DNA of 64,000 nucleotides, from assembly GCA_943913655.1 (NCBI GenBank), contig CALTZA010000006.1, positions 39,794 to 103,793 on the forward strand, read 5' to 3'. Origin of the DNA: an uncultured Francisella sp. Lineage in GTDB: Bacteria; Pseudomonadota; Gammaproteobacteria; Burkholderiales; Neisseriaceae. Numbering within the stretch: position 1 is the stretch's first letter; the number at the start of each line of letters is the position of its first letter. The position numbers and the translations under genes are program-made. Below the pieces are notes generated by a model that was not told the origin of the DNA, ran no database searches, and worked only from the letters and a program-made list of their open reading frames with translations. This document shows, one piece after another, positions 8,623 to 18,185 of the stretch.

Positions 8623-10029
8623 ATGACTGCCGATCACTCTTTCTTAGATATTTCTTCTAATTTTCTTAATGAACAAGCTAATGAGTCTGAGGCCAAGCTA
8701 ACCCTGCCGCGCAGTATCGACGCGGAACAAGCAGTATTAGGAGCAATTTTAGCCGATAATGAGCTATGGTTTGAAATACAGTCTATCTTAGTAGAAGACG
8801 ATTTTTATAATATATCTCATCAAAGTATTTATCAAGCAATATTTTCCCTTATTAATCGCAATACTCGTGCTGATTCAATTACCGTGGCAGAACTGCTAAA
8901 CAACAATAAGCAGCTGGAAAAAATTAAAGGTGGGCGCTCCTATCTAGTTGAAATGATGCAAAACGTTCCTGCCATCAGCAATGTTGTTGGTTACGCCAAT
9001 ATTATTAGAGATAAATCAATACTTCGCCAACTCTATACGATAGGACGGAAAATTAGCGAAATGGCTTATCAAGAAGGCTGTGGCGCCATAGATATTTTAG
9101 ATGAAGCAGAAAAGTTAATTTTTGGTATCGCCGAAGAACATCATCGTAGAGGATCAACTTTGTTACCGGTCGGTCAATATATTCCGTTGATTGAAAAACG
9201 CATTGCCAAGATACACGGCAAGCCTAATAATGGGATTACAGGTATTGAAACCGGTTTTTATGATTTAGATAAAATTACTTCTGGCTTGCAAGCAGGTGAT
9301 CTTATCATTATTGCAGGGCGCCCCTCCATGGGTAAAACGGCTTTTGCTGTTAATATTGCTGAACATTGTTCATTAAGCAATCAAGGTTCAGTTGCCATAT
9401 TTTCTATGGAAATGCCAGCAGAACAATTGGTGACCCGGATGATTAGTTCTACTGGAGAAATTAGTATTAACCAAATTCGCTCCGGTCAATTTGATGGGCG
9501 TGACCACTATAAATTTCAAGAAGCGCTTAATAAATTACTTCCTTCTCGTATTTTTATCGATGAAACAGCTGGGCTTAGCGCACTGGATATTCGAGCAAAA
9601 GTGAGACGCTTTAAGCGCCTAAACCCTGATTTAAGTTTAGTGATTGTTGATTATATTCAACTTATGTCGGGTTTTGGTAAAAATAGTAACAATCGTGTGA
9701 CTGAACTGGGTGAGATTTCTCGTTCTTTAAAGGCCTTAGCCAAAGAAATCAATATTCCGATAATTGTGTTATCACAATTATCTCGTAGTGTAGAGACTCG
9801 CCAGGATAAACGACCAATTATGTCTGATCTACGAGATTCAGGTGCTATTGAACAAGATGCTGACATTATTATTTTTATGTATCGTGCTGGTTACTATAGT
9901 CGAGAAGAAGGAGAAAAAGAACCAGTGAATGACCCCGCAGAAGCTATTATTCGCAAGCACAGAAACGGTGCGTTAGGGAGCATTAAACTTTTTTTCCGGG
10001 GAGAATACAGCAAATTTATGAATGCGTAA
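8623..10029 (+). CDS. dnaB: Replicative DNA helicase DnaB
   Basis: 468 residues, standard length. The N-terminal DnaB domain begins near LPRSIDAEQAVLGAIL, with a linker to about residue 190. The RecA-like hexameric ATPase follows: Walker A GRPSMGKTAFAVN, Walker B LVIVDYIQLM, and the conserved SRSLKALAKE and DLRDSGAIEQDAD segments. Unwinds DNA ahead of the replication fork after loading by DnaA/DnaC-type factors. The minor pilin cluster starts 178 bp downstream on the same strand; a dnaB-pilus arrangement of this kind is known from Neisseria, which supports a betaproteobacterial origin. Confidence 0.97.
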   Translation: MTADHSFLDISSNFLNEQANESEAKLTLPRSIDAEQAVLGAILADNELWFEIQSILVEDDFYNISHQSIYQAIFSLINRNTRADSITVAELLNNNKQLEKIKGGRSYLVEMMQNVPAISNVVGYANIIRDKSILRQLYTIGRKISEMAYQEGCGAIDILDEAEKLIFGIAEEHHRRGSTLLPVGQYIPLIEKRIAKIHGKPNNGITGIETGFYDLDKITSGLQAGDLIIIAGRPSMGKTAFAVNIAEHCSLSNQGSVAIFSMEMPAEQLVTRMISSTGEISINQIRSGQFDGRDHYKFQEALNKLLPSRIFIDETAGLSALDIRAKVRRFKRLNPDLSLVIVDYIQLMSGFGKNSNNRVTELGEISRSLKALAKEINIPIIVLSQLSRSVETRQDKRPIMSDLRDSGAIEQDADIIIFMYRAGYYSREEGEKEPVNDPAEAIIRKHRNGALGSIKLFFRGEYSKFMNA

Positions 10030-10207
10030 ATATAATCTAATAAACCAACTATAACTCTCTTGTTTTTTGTTTTGTCGCTTATCCCTATTTTTCAACCATT
10101 AATCCAGAAACAGTAACTTTTACTTATTTTCTTACGCTAAGATAAGTATAGAGGTATGCGCAAGATGTGCTTTGCCTACTTATCAAGTTAACACGAAAGC
10201 AAATCTT

Positions 10208-10888
10208 ATGTACTTAAGCTCACCCAAGCACCGTGGATTTACCTTATTAGAGCTGTTGGTTGTGCTGATTTTAGTTGCGATTACTGTCTCCATGGCCCTA
10301 CCTTCTTTTTTAAGTGCAATACGCCGCTCTGAAGTACGTTCTGCTGCTTTACAGCTTGCAAGCGTGATTAACTATGCCCGAGTGGAAGCGATACGACAAG
10401 GAGAAATCGCTTATATCGTACCAACGTATTTTAGAAAAAATGGAAAATTTGATGATCCAGAGAAATATAGTTGGCAAAAAGCAAATGGCTTACTGGCCTT
10501 TATAGATAATATGGGTAATGATTTTAGAGGAACTGCCCATTACAATAAAGATGAAGAAATAAGAAGTACACAGATTAAAAATTCTATTGCAATGGTTGCA
10601 GAGGTTGCACCTCTTAGCAATTTAAATCAGTTTACTACAAATGAAATAGGGCTTTTGATCTACCCTAATGGAGAAATGAAATATACCCCTAATTATCGAT
10701 CTACTAGCAAAGGCAACAGCGGCTATATTGTACGTATTACCTTAAAAGATAAACGCGTACCTACAGATTATCATTGTTTATGGATTGATACGCTTGCGCG
10801 AGCCCATAGTTGTCCTAGCGCACTTAAAGCAGCAGATGTATCTGATATTGAAAAACAAATTTGTAGTTGTGGACCAGTCACCAAATAA
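10208..10888 (+). CDS. fimT: Type IV pilus minor pilin, FimT/PilH (GspH-like)
   Basis: About 226 residues from ATG 10208. A short basic leader ends in Gly and is followed by the type III prepilin motif: the peptidase PilD would cut RG|FTLLELL, leaving Phe1 with Glu5. A hydrophobic helix follows (about 20 residues) and then a globular domain. An in-frame TTG at 10172 would give an unusually long leader, so ATG is preferred. FimT/GspH-like pseudopilins prime pilus assembly and in several species contribute to DNA uptake. First of five adjacent minor pilin genes. Cysteines cluster at the C-terminus (CLW, SCPS, CSCG). Confidence 0.88.
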   Translation: MYLSSPKHRGFTLLELLVVLILVAITVSMALPSFLSAIRRSEVRSAALQLASVINYARVEAIRQGEIAYIVPTYFRKNGKFDDPEKYSWQKANGLLAFIDNMGNDFRGTAHYNKDEEIRSTQIKNSIAMVAEVAPLSNLNQFTTNEIGLLIYPNGEMKYTPNYRSTSKGNSGYIVRITLKDKRVPTDYHCLWIDTLARAHSCPSALKAADVSDIEKQICSCGPVTK

Positions 10889-10913
10889 ATCCCAACCAAA
10901 GAGAAAGAAACTC

Positions 10914-11534
10914 ATGATGATAAAAGGCCCTTTACAACAAGCTGGTTTCACTGTGATTGAAGTGGTAGTATCAATGTTTATCTTGGCTTTAGGAATTATG
11001 GCAATGATTGGCATGCAAACTCGGACTTTAGGTAGTATTCAACAGGCAGAAAATATTTCTCAAGTATCACAGGCAGTTGAAAATTTAGCCAGTGGTGTCT
11101 CGCTTAATCCTCATCTTAAGTTGGAAGTTACTCCTAAAGGATATGAAACCCGCAAAGATTATTCTCTTTATCAGTTGCCTCATGGTTGCATTGATCAAAG
11201 TATTACACCTTTTATTGAACAAAACAGCCAATATAGTAAAAAACAATTTGCTCAAACCACACTGAAACAATTCTGTACAGAAATAAAACAAATTACTAGC
11301 ATTGACCCTAAAGACATCCAACTTAAAGTATGCCCTAACTCCAAGATAGAATCTAATTTGTCTTGGAATTTTTCTTGTCAAGACAATGGGGCGCAAACCG
11401 TTGTTAAAGTGGTATGGAAATATAAAACCGAAATTCAAAAACCAGAACAAGAAAACCAACAGGAAAAAAAGTTACAAATGCTTGATGAAAACAATAAAGT
11501 GACCCTATCTTATCAAGTCCCTTTGAACGAATAG
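10914..11534 (+). CDS. pilV: Type IV pilus minor pilin PilV
   Basis: 206 residues from ATG 10914, preceded by a purine-rich GAGAAAGAAA that can serve as ribosome-binding site. A longer frame to 10785 overlaps fimT and lacks a prepilin leader close to its start. Prepilin cleavage site AG|FTVIEVVVSM with Glu5, then the PilV-typical FILALGIMAMIGMQTRTL helix. The globular domain has several Cys that could form disulphides. PilV is part of the initiating minor pilin complex at the pilus tip. Lies 25 bp after fimT and 24 bp before pilW. Confidence 0.87.
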   Translation: MMIKGPLQQAGFTVIEVVVSMFILALGIMAMIGMQTRTLGSIQQAENISQVSQAVENLASGVSLNPHLKLEVTPKGYETRKDYSLYQLPHGCIDQSITPFIEQNSQYSKKQFAQTTLKQFCTEIKQITSIDPKDIQLKVCPNSKIESNLSWNFSCQDNGAQTVVKVVWKYKTEIQKPEQENQQEKKLQMLDENNKVTLSYQVPLNE

Positions 11535-11558
11535 GTAATCTTATTTCGAAAGATAAAC

Positions 11559-12893
11559 ATGAAAAGATCTCCTTCTTGCTATCAACAAAACGGTTTTACT
11601 CTAATTGAGTTTCTGCTAGCAAGTGCTATTGGCCTCTTGTTGGGGGCTGCTGTATTATCACTTTATTTTTATACCAGTCGCTTAAATCATATTGCTGGCC
11701 TAAACTTATCTGTGCATGAAGACTTACGTGCTATCTCCCGCTCTATTAATCAAGATGCGGCAATGGCTGGTAGCTTTGGCTGTTTGTCTTTGACTTCCCT
11801 ATACAGTCAGGATAGTAAAAACATCGATGATCAGTTTAATCGTCAATTCCACGTTTATTTTAATGACAGTATCCCTAAAGATAGTCCAATTGTGTTTGAC
11901 AAGCCTGGAGATTCTGCGCGCTCTTCTAATCAAAATTTTGGAGTTGCTTTGCTTAATCCAGAAAGACTTAAGATCCCTAATTTTCAGGCCAAAAGTAAGG
12001 CTTTGACTTTCTACTATGCCATCGGTGAAGCATCTGCTTTCAGCGATATGTTTACCTCTACAGGAGACACACTTGCTGATTACAAAGCTGCTGATAATTC
12101 TCATAATCAATATGTGATTTCAGCTGTCAAACAAGGAGGATATATTGCTTTTGGTAGCTGCCATGGTTTAGACATTTTTAAAGCGAAGCCAAGTAATACT
12201 GATATCGTTAATGAAAAAGAAGTTATCCACTTGAATGAGGAGACTTTGGGAGATGTGCGCATGACTCCTACCATAGCAGCAATCACCAATGAACAAACAT
12301 TCGCTTCTCATTTAATGCGTTATATCGTTCATTCCTACGTAGTGGGACAGTTCAATAACGGTCCTTTGGGTTTATATAAAATAGAACTCAATGAAAACGG
12401 CAGCTGGGGGCCACCTGTGCTACTCTCTTCTCATGTCAGCAAGATGCAGGTTTCTTTTATCTACCCGACTGATTGGGATAAGGAACATCAACATCCTCTG
12501 GGCTGTCCCAGCGCCTTTAATGATGATGTCTATACAAATGACAAACAAACCTTGGAAGAGAAATTTAATCAATACCAATTTTTCGAGCGAGATAATCCAA
12601 CTTTCACTGCCACTCATGATCCCCAAAATCCTAAAGGGGGCAAACGCGAAGATTTAAAAAAGGTATTAAAAGCAGAAAGGCGTTACTTAGCACCTTCTGC
12701 AGTGAATGTGGTTTTGACCGTGAATTATCCAAAACTCTCTCGTCCTTTCGGTTTGGGAAAAAATGATGATGGGTTATCTACCGAAAGCAGTCATGTCGAT
12801 TTAAATGACAACAAAAGTGACAAGAAACTTTTTAGAATATTTTCTTCTATCAAAGGTGGTAATGAATGTGCCGATCGAAATTTAGTGGATTAA
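11559..12893 (+). CDS. pilW: Type IV pilus minor pilin PilW
   Basis: 444 residues. Leader MKRSPSCYQQNG is cut before FTLIEFLLASAIGLLLG, with Glu5 present. This GspJ-like minor pilin is longer than usual for PilW because of a large soluble domain. The motif EDLRAISRSINQDAAMAGSFGC after the helix is typical: PilW/PilJ proteins have a segment of the form RxxGxxGC here. Overlaps pilX by 28 nt, indicating translational coupling. Named PilJ in Neisseria. The protein is distinct from the PilF/PilW pilotin lipoprotein encoded at 19.4 kb. Confidence 0.86.
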   Translation: MKRSPSCYQQNGFTLIEFLLASAIGLLLGAAVLSLYFYTSRLNHIAGLNLSVHEDLRAISRSINQDAAMAGSFGCLSLTSLYSQDSKNIDDQFNRQFHVYFNDSIPKDSPIVFDKPGDSARSSNQNFGVALLNPERLKIPNFQAKSKALTFYYAIGEASAFSDMFTSTGDTLADYKAADNSHNQYVISAVKQGGYIAFGSCHGLDIFKAKPSNTDIVNEKEVIHLNEETLGDVRMTPTIAAITNEQTFASHLMRYIVHSYVVGQFNNGPLGLYKIELNENGSWGPPVLLSSHVSKMQVSFIYPTDWDKEHQHPLGCPSAFNDDVYTNDKQTLEEKFNQYQFFERDNPTFTATHDPQNPKGGKREDLKKVLKAERRYLAPSAVNVVLTVNYPKLSRPFGLGKNDDGLSTESSHVDLNDNKSDKKLFRIFSSIKGGNECADRNLVD

Positions 12894-13576
12894 AAAGAAA
12901 TGAGCAGGGCTACATCCTAATCGTAGTACTGGCTATTTTAGTTCTGCTCACCTTATTGATTTATACTACCTATTTGAGTGCTGAAAGTGCATTAAAAGAG
13001 ACTTCTTTAGAATCAGATAGACGTTATGCTCAGTCTTTGGTAGAGGCCACCACGGCGATTGCTGCTCAAGAAATAAGTCACCTTTTTTCCAATCCACAAA
13101 ACAAAATTATTCCACCTGCTGGTAGCTATGACGAAGGACGGGTTCAAGGGGGAGTATTGCTTGCTCAGTTATCTGAAGGTGGGCCATTACTTAAGATGTT
13201 CGATGAAAGCAATTGGCCTCAATATTTTCGTATTAATTGTGATGGTATTAAAGGAAAATTAAAGGGCTTATGTAGCACTTCTATTCTTAGTAATGATAGG
13301 GTCACTAAAAAACCGATTTATCCACCCCCACCTGTTTACGATCGTCCCAATGTATTTAATGAATATGGTGGTAAAAAACAATGTGGTAATGCTTTTACAA
13401 TCGACCAGAAAACGCTTCCTAATGAAGCAGTGAGAGAACCGTGCTATGTCGTCGAGTTTATGGGAATTGATTTTCATACCCGTACATTGCGCTTTCGTAT
13501 TACGGCAATTGCCTGGGGCAGACATCCAAAAACCTCTGTAAAAATGCAAACAACTTATGAGATGGATTATGATTAA
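12866..13576 (+). CDS. pilX: Type IV pilus minor pilin PilX (GspK-like)
   Basis: 236 residues. The prepilin-like N-terminus is EQG|YILIVVLAILVLLTLLIYTT: a Gly cleavage site and long hydrophobic helix, but Val rather than Glu at mature position 5. Absence of Glu5 is characteristic of PilX/GspK proteins, which sit at the very tip and have no subunit above to neutralise. The next segment, SAESALKE followed by a helix, is also family-like. Overlaps pilW by 28 nt and the next pilin gene by 20 nt, so the five genes probably form one operon. Confidence 0.84.
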   Translation: MCRSKFSGLKRNEQGYILIVVLAILVLLTLLIYTTYLSAESALKETSLESDRRYAQSLVEATTAIAAQEISHLFSNPQNKIIPPAGSYDEGRVQGGVLLAQLSEGGPLLKMFDESNWPQYFRINCDGIKGKLKGLCSTSILSNDRVTKKPIYPPPPVYDRPNVFNEYGGKKQCGNAFTIDQKTLPNEAVREPCYVVEFMGIDFHTRTLRFRITAIAWGRHPKTSVKMQTTYEMDYD

Positions 13577-14054
13577 TTGCTCTTATATCAATAAACAATC
13601 AACAAAAGGTTTCACCTTATTAGAAATAATGGTAGTACTAATCATATTAGGTATTTTGACCAGTTTCGTTGTTAGCACTTATTCTCGTTATACTGAGCGC
13701 TCTCACTTAGATATTGCACAAATGATGTTATCGAATTACGCCCAAGAAATTACTGCCTTTCAGTTAAAAACAGGTCGTGTGCCAGATACAGAAGAAGAAT
13801 ACGAGACCTTTAAAAAACAAATGACTCATGATCCTAATTTGGATCACCAGTACAGGGGGTTTTTCCAAGTGCAATTTGCTCAAGGTAATAAAGAATTATT
13901 AGCTGTGCCGCAAAAGAAACATCGATACCCGTCATATGCCAAAATGAAACTTGATGATTACAGTATTTTTATTTGCAAGCATGCTCCTGCACTATATAAA
14001 GCTGAAGGTGGCGAATGCAAAAAAGCAATTACTAGTAAGTCCTTAAATATGTAA
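13557..14054 (+). CDS. Type IV pilin, PilE-like minor pilin
   Basis: 165 residues (161 from the ATG at 13569). Prepilin motif KG|FTLLEIMVVLIILGIL with Glu5, then a long alpha-1 helix (STYSRYTERSHLDIAQ). Two cysteines near the C-terminus (IFICKH and GGECKK) could form the D-region disulphide loop of pilins. It occupies the place of pilE/comP/pilL-type genes at the end of fimT-pilV-pilW-pilX clusters. It could be a minor pilin or a DNA-uptake pilin; whether it is the major pilin cannot be judged. Confidence 0.82.
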   Translation: MRWIMINCSYINKQSTKGFTLLEIMVVLIILGILTSFVVSTYSRYTERSHLDIAQMMLSNYAQEITAFQLKTGRVPDTEEEYETFKKQMTHDPNLDHQYRGFFQVQFAQGNKELLAVPQKKHRYPSYAKMKLDDYSIFICKHAPALYKAEGGECKKAITSKSLNM

Positions 14055-14377
14055 TTAGATTTACAATCAAAGCATGTTCTGGAGAAGCAAACTTCCTTAT
14101 GATTAGACGTTTTAATTGCTAAGATCAATAAAAAAGCGAAAAAACTTTCTGCTTTGCTCAATTCGAAGGGGATAAATCTATAACAACCACAGCTTATGCG
14201 CTAGCCAGTACACCTAATGATATTAGCTACGATTTATTTGAGTAACATCACAAGCATACTATTTTTTACTTTTATCCATAGGTATAGCCAATATGCTGAA
14301 AGTAAAAATTAACTAAAGCGAACAGCCAATTGGCAACTTATCTCTTCTCCACCAACGTAAAATATTTGGATGTAATT
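14055..14377. other. 323-bp gap between the pilin cluster and hfq
   Basis: Convergent intergenic stretch, AT-rich. I see no open frame with coding character, no tRNA and no convincing terminator for either side. A short AAAGC...GCTTT arm pair near 14133-14156 is too weak to call. Confidence 0.5.
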
Positions 14378-14665
14378 TTACTCTTCTTTGTCATTGTGCA
14401 AGCTATCACCTGCTGAAGAGGGTGCGCAATCTGCAGCTGCTGAACATGCAATGGAAACTGTGCGTGCAGGAACGATTGTTGAAATTGCATGCTTGTATAC
14501 CATCTGAGTTACTGTTGAATTTCTCAATAACACCACATATTGATCAAACGACTCTACTTGTCCCTGCAATTTAATACCATTAACCAAATAAATAGAAACA
14601 GGAATATGCTCTTTTCTCAAGGCATTTAAAAAAGGATCTTGTAACATCTGTCCTTTATTTAACAT
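14378..14665 (-). CDS. hfq: RNA chaperone Hfq
   Basis: 95 residues. Sm1 motif in the first 50 residues ([28 protein letters not shown]) and the Sm2 signature Y-KHA ([12 protein letters not shown]) are intact, followed by an acidic, low-complexity 25-residue tail. Hexameric Hfq pairs small RNAs with mRNAs. A GGAGAG ribosome-binding sequence lies upstream. It lies 93 bp after der. The gene usually following it, hflX, is absent here, since the pilin cluster converges from the other side. Confidence 0.96.
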   Translation of the reverse strand: MLNKGQMLQDPFLNALRKEHIPVSIYLVNGIKLQGQVESFDQYVVLLRNSTVTQMVYKHAISTIVPARTVSIACSAAADCAPSSAGDSLHNDKEE

Positions 14666-14758
14666 AATTATGGCTCTCCGTGATTAAAATATAAAATAAT
14701 TAACTATTGATTAGTGTTTTACCATAGTAGCACAAGACTTATAGAATATGAGATTTTT

Positions 14759-16198
14759 TCAGCGCTTTTTAATAGAAACTTGTCGTCTTGTGGGATTCAA
14801 GCGCTTCCCTACCTCTTTTTTTGCAATTCGTTTACTACGCATTTCATGACGTAAGGTTCGTTGTTTGCCTATTCCTTTATTCTTATCATCATAAGGGTTC
14901 TTGGTAATGACATAATTAATCTTAATTGGAGTACCCTGTAAATCAAAAGCCTTACTCAGATATTTGCTCAGATAACGCGTGTAGTTTTCTGATACTTTAT
15001 CCAATGAGTTACCATGAATGATTATAGTAGGAGGGTTATTTCCTCCTTGATGTGCATAACGCATCTTAGGTCGAAAACCAGCCTTTTGAGGCGGTGCTTG
15101 TTTTTCAATTGCCATGTGCAATAAACGAGTCAGCTGCGGTGTAGATAGTTTTCTGAAAGCGGAATCATAAGCTTTTTTCACTGATTTTAATAACTTATTG
15201 ACTCCATCACCTTTTAAGGCTGATATTTCCAATACTTTGGCATAATCTAGAAAATATAACTTTCTTAAAATACCTTTCTTAATTTGTTCTGCTTCCCTTT
15301 TGGACAACAAATCCCATTTATTCAATACAATCACACAAGCTTTACCAAGTTGATCAGTAAACCCTGCTAAAGTAGCATCTTGCTCTGCGATAGCTTCACT
15401 AGCATCCAATACTAAAACAACTACGTTACATTGCTCAATGGCGCGTAGAGATTTTAATACTGAGAATTTCTCAATGACTTCTTTCACTCTGCCTTTTCGT
15501 CTTACTCCTGCGGTATCAATCACACGATAATGTTGTCCCTTTTTTACAAAATCTACTAGAACCGCATCACGCGTAGTCCCTGCTTCACTTGAAGTAATCA
15601 GGCGGTTTTCACCAATTAATGCATTAACCAGAGTTGATTTACCGACATTCGGTCTACCAATTACAGCAAAACAAGGACGCTGCACAATGACTTGTTCATC
15701 CATGCAAGTAAAGGGTGCAAGAATATCATTGATCAACTCGCCTACTCCCTCATTATGTGCAGCTGAAATTACATAAGGCTCTCCTAATCCCAAACGATAA
15801 AATTCAGTTTTGGCTAATTCTCGCGATAAGCCTTCAGCTTTATTAATGACCACGTGCACAGGAGATGTTTGACAGCGCAGTATCCGGGCGATTAATTCAT
15901 CTTGTGTATGTAAACCAGCGCGTGCATCGAGAAGAAATATTATTGCGTCAGCTTCTTCAATAGCCAAACGCGTTTGTTTGTCTATCTCACACACAAGTCC
16001 ATCATCTTCAGCTGGTTGAAAACCACCGGTATCAACTACTAGATAAGGTTTGTCACCAACTTGACCATGACCATAATGCCGATCACGGGTTAAACCTGGT
16101 TGGTTAGCAACCAAGGCGTCCCTACTTTTAGTAAGGGCATTAAAAAGCGTCGACTTACCAACATTGGGTCGTCCAACAATCACAATTGTCGGTTTCAT
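14759..16198 (-). CDS. der: Ribosome biogenesis GTPase Der (EngA)
   Basis: 479 residues. Two tandem GTPase domains, each with GRPNVGKST (residues about 8-16 and 184-192), DTGG/DTAG switch II and NKAE/NKWD guanine-specificity motifs, then a KH-like domain and a basic tail. Needed for 50S subunit assembly. Start ATG 16198 overlaps the yfgM stop by 4 nt. In most proteobacteria bamB lies between yfgM and der; it is absent here. Confidence 0.97.
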   Translation of the reverse strand: MKPTIVIVGRPNVGKSTLFNALTKSRDALVANQPGLTRDRHYGHGQVGDKPYLVVDTGGFQPAEDDGLVCEIDKQTRLAIEEADAIIFLLDARAGLHTQDELIARILRCQTSPVHVVINKAEGLSRELAKTEFYRLGLGEPYVISAAHNEGVGELINDILAPFTCMDEQVIVQRPCFAVIGRPNVGKSTLVNALIGENRLITSSEAGTTRDAVLVDFVKKGQHYRVIDTAGVRRKGRVKEVIEKFSVLKSLRAIEQCNVVVLVLDASEAIAEQDATLAGFTDQLGKACVIVLNKWDLLSKREAEQIKKGILRKLYFLDYAKVLEISALKGDGVNKLLKSVKKAYDSAFRKLSTPQLTRLLHMAIEKQAPPQKAGFRPKMRYAHQGGNNPPTIIIHGNSLDKVSENYTRYLSKYLSKAFDLQGTPIKINYVITKNPYDDKNKGIGKQRTLRHEMRSKRIAKKEVGKRLNPTRRQVSIKKR

Positions 16199-16854
16199 TG
16201 AGTCAGATTAATGATTTTTTTAGCTTCAATCTGTGAACGGATTTGTTCAATATCTTCTTTACTCACCACCGGATTTGGTTTGGGTAAAGTAGCAATGGCC
16301 TGATTATAAGCAGCTACTGCTAACTTTTTATCACCTTTGGCTATATAGATATCACCACGCAAATCATTTAGTAAAAAGTCTAATTCTGGAGCAACCTTTT
16401 TGTCCGTCAAACGTAAAGCTTCATCAAACTTTTTTTCACTTAATTTAACATTTACCAAATTAATAACCGCAGACACATGAACGAACTCATCATGTTGATG
16501 ATCATATACCCACTGAAAATGACGTTCTGCATCAGTAAGTCGACCATTGTAAAATGCCAATAGGCCTTCAGTAGTAGTGGCAATACTGGCAGCTGGAGTG
16601 TCAGCGTAATTATCTTGTAAAATCTGCAAAGTTTTAAGAGCTTCACCCTCTTTTTTATGTTGCATTTGAGTCTGATAGGTAATTAACAGATCCGTGGCTT
16701 GCTCATTTTTATTGTGTCGATAATTACTCAAAGCCACAAAACATAAATAGACCAACGCCACACACAATAGGACTAAAACACACCACTTTAAGCCCCCATG
16801 CCAAATGCTCTTAACCCGCTCTAATTCTTCTTGTTGTTGCAAATCTAGTGCCAT
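16195..16854 (-). CDS. yfgM: Ancillary SecYEG translocon subunit (YfgM-like, TPR)
   Basis: 219 residues. Short cytoplasmic N-terminus, one transmembrane helix (about residues 24-46, KWCVLVLLCVALVYLCFVAL), then a periplasmic helical repeat domain with TPR-type periodicity (GLLAFYNGRLTDAERHFQWV; GDIYIAKGDKKLAVAAYNQA). Family members associate with SecYEG and periplasmic chaperones and pass on secreted outer-membrane proteins. Position between hisS and der is the conserved one. It abuts der directly, with no bamB. Confidence 0.88.
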   Translation of the reverse strand: MALDLQQQEELERVKSIWHGGLKWCVLVLLCVALVYLCFVALSNYRHNKNEQATDLLITYQTQMQHKKEGEALKTLQILQDNYADTPAASIATTTEGLLAFYNGRLTDAERHFQWVYDHQHDEFVHVSAVINLVNVKLSEKKFDEALRLTDKKVAPELDFLLNDLRGDIYIAKGDKKLAVAAYNQAIATLPKPNPVVSKEDIEQIRSQIEAKKIINLTQ

Positions 16855-16858
16855 ATTT

Positions 16859-18175
16859 TCATTCTATCCATTGATATAGGGCCTGTGAAAGCATTTCAGG
16901 CTCACCACTTGCCTCAAACTCTCGTTGCCCTTGCCTACCCGTCAGATCTTTGATATTGATGACATGATTTTTTACTTCTTCTTCACCAATAATCAAAGCA
17001 TAGCGAGCACCAAATTTATTTGCCTTTTGAAACTGAGAACTCATTTTTTGACTGCTAAAAAAAGGTATATAAATCTGCCAACCCTTTTGGCGTAACATAG
17101 TAGCATATCTTAAACCTTTATTTAACGCCTCATCTCCCTGACTAATTAAATAAAAAACTGTATTTTTTACTTTTGTTTGTGAATAAGAAGTGGTTGGTTT
17201 AGAAAAATTCTTCTGCTGTTGCAAAAGTAGAACTAAACGCTCCATCCCCAAAGCAAAACCGGTTCCTGGCACATCATTCTTACTGCCTAAAGCAGAAAGT
17301 AAACCATTGTAGCGTCCCCCAGCGCACAAAGTCGCTTGACTACCCAATTGATCAGTCACCCATTCAAAAACAGTATGATTATAATAATCTAAGCCACGCA
17401 CCAAACGAGGATTTTCTTGGTAAGGAATGTTTAGAGCGTGTAAGCCTTCTTTAAGCTGATCATAAAAAATCAAAGAAGGACTGTTTTTTACTAAAGAATC
17501 AATCAGTTTAGGAGAATCTTCGCATATCCTTTGCAAGGCAGGATTCTTGCTATCCAAGATACGTAAAGGATTGGTAGTCAAACGACGTCGACTATCTTCA
17601 TCAAGAATTGACGCATAAGTCCTTAAATAACTGATCAAACTGTGTCGATATCGCTGCCTCTCTTCATAAGTACCTAAGGTATTAATCTGTAGAGTAATTT
17701 GATCGTTTATTCCCAAGCGCCGCCATAATTCATAAATCATAGCCAAAAGTTCAATATCTGCTTGAACCTTTGCAAAACCTAACACCTCTACTCCGAATTG
17801 ATGAAACTGCCGATAGCGCCCCTTTTGTGGCCGTTCACGCCGAAACATCGGTCCATAGTACCATAACTTGCGCGGACCATTATAAAGATAATTATGCTCT
17901 ATTACTGCACGTAATACAGAAGCAGTGCCTTCTGGACGCAAAACAACCTGCTCTTCTGACTGATCAACAAAACGGTACATCTCTTTACCTACTATATCAG
18001 TTTCTTCTCCAACTGAACGGGCAAACAATTCATACATTTCTAAAATAGGGGTGCGTATCTCACCATAGGCATAAAGCGCAATCCATTCTCGTAAAACACT
18101 CTCTAGCGCTTGCCAGATGCTAAGTTCTTCTGGCAATAAATCCTGCATACCTGTTAATAGATGATATTTTTTCAT
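16859..18175 (-). CDS. hisS: Histidyl-tRNA synthetase
   Basis: About 438 residues from ATG 18175 (MKKYHLLTGMQDLLP). A GTG three codons upstream at 18184 is possible but lacks a better ribosome site. Class II synthetase: motif 2 around MFRRERPQKGRYRQFHQFGVEVLG, the HisRS-specific LVRGLDYYNHTVFEW and AGGRYNGLL, motif 3 GTGFALGMERL, and a C-terminal anticodon-binding domain from about 330. Lies 10 bp after ispG and 4 bp before yfgM. Confidence 0.96.
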   Translation of the reverse strand: MKKYHLLTGMQDLLPEELSIWQALESVLREWIALYAYGEIRTPILEMYELFARSVGEETDIVGKEMYRFVDQSEEQVVLRPEGTASVLRAVIEHNYLYNGPRKLWYYGPMFRRERPQKGRYRQFHQFGVEVLGFAKVQADIELLAMIYELWRRLGINDQITLQINTLGTYEERQRYRHSLISYLRTYASILDEDSRRRLTTNPLRILDSKNPALQRICEDSPKLIDSLVKNSPSLIFYDQLKEGLHALNIPYQENPRLVRGLDYYNHTVFEWVTDQLGSQATLCAGGRYNGLLSALGSKNDVPGTGFALGMERLVLLLQQQKNFSKPTTSYSQTKVKNTVFYLISQGDEALNKGLRYATMLRQKGWQIYIPFFSSQKMSSQFQKANKFGARYALIIGEEEVKNHVINIKDLTGRQGQREFEASGEPEMLSQALYQWIE

Positions 18176-18185
18176 AAATAACACT

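Noticed and set aside
18176..18184. GTG at 18184 as the hisS start
   Set aside because: The ATG at 18175 gives the family N-terminus MKKYHLLTGM; no ribosome site favours the GTG.
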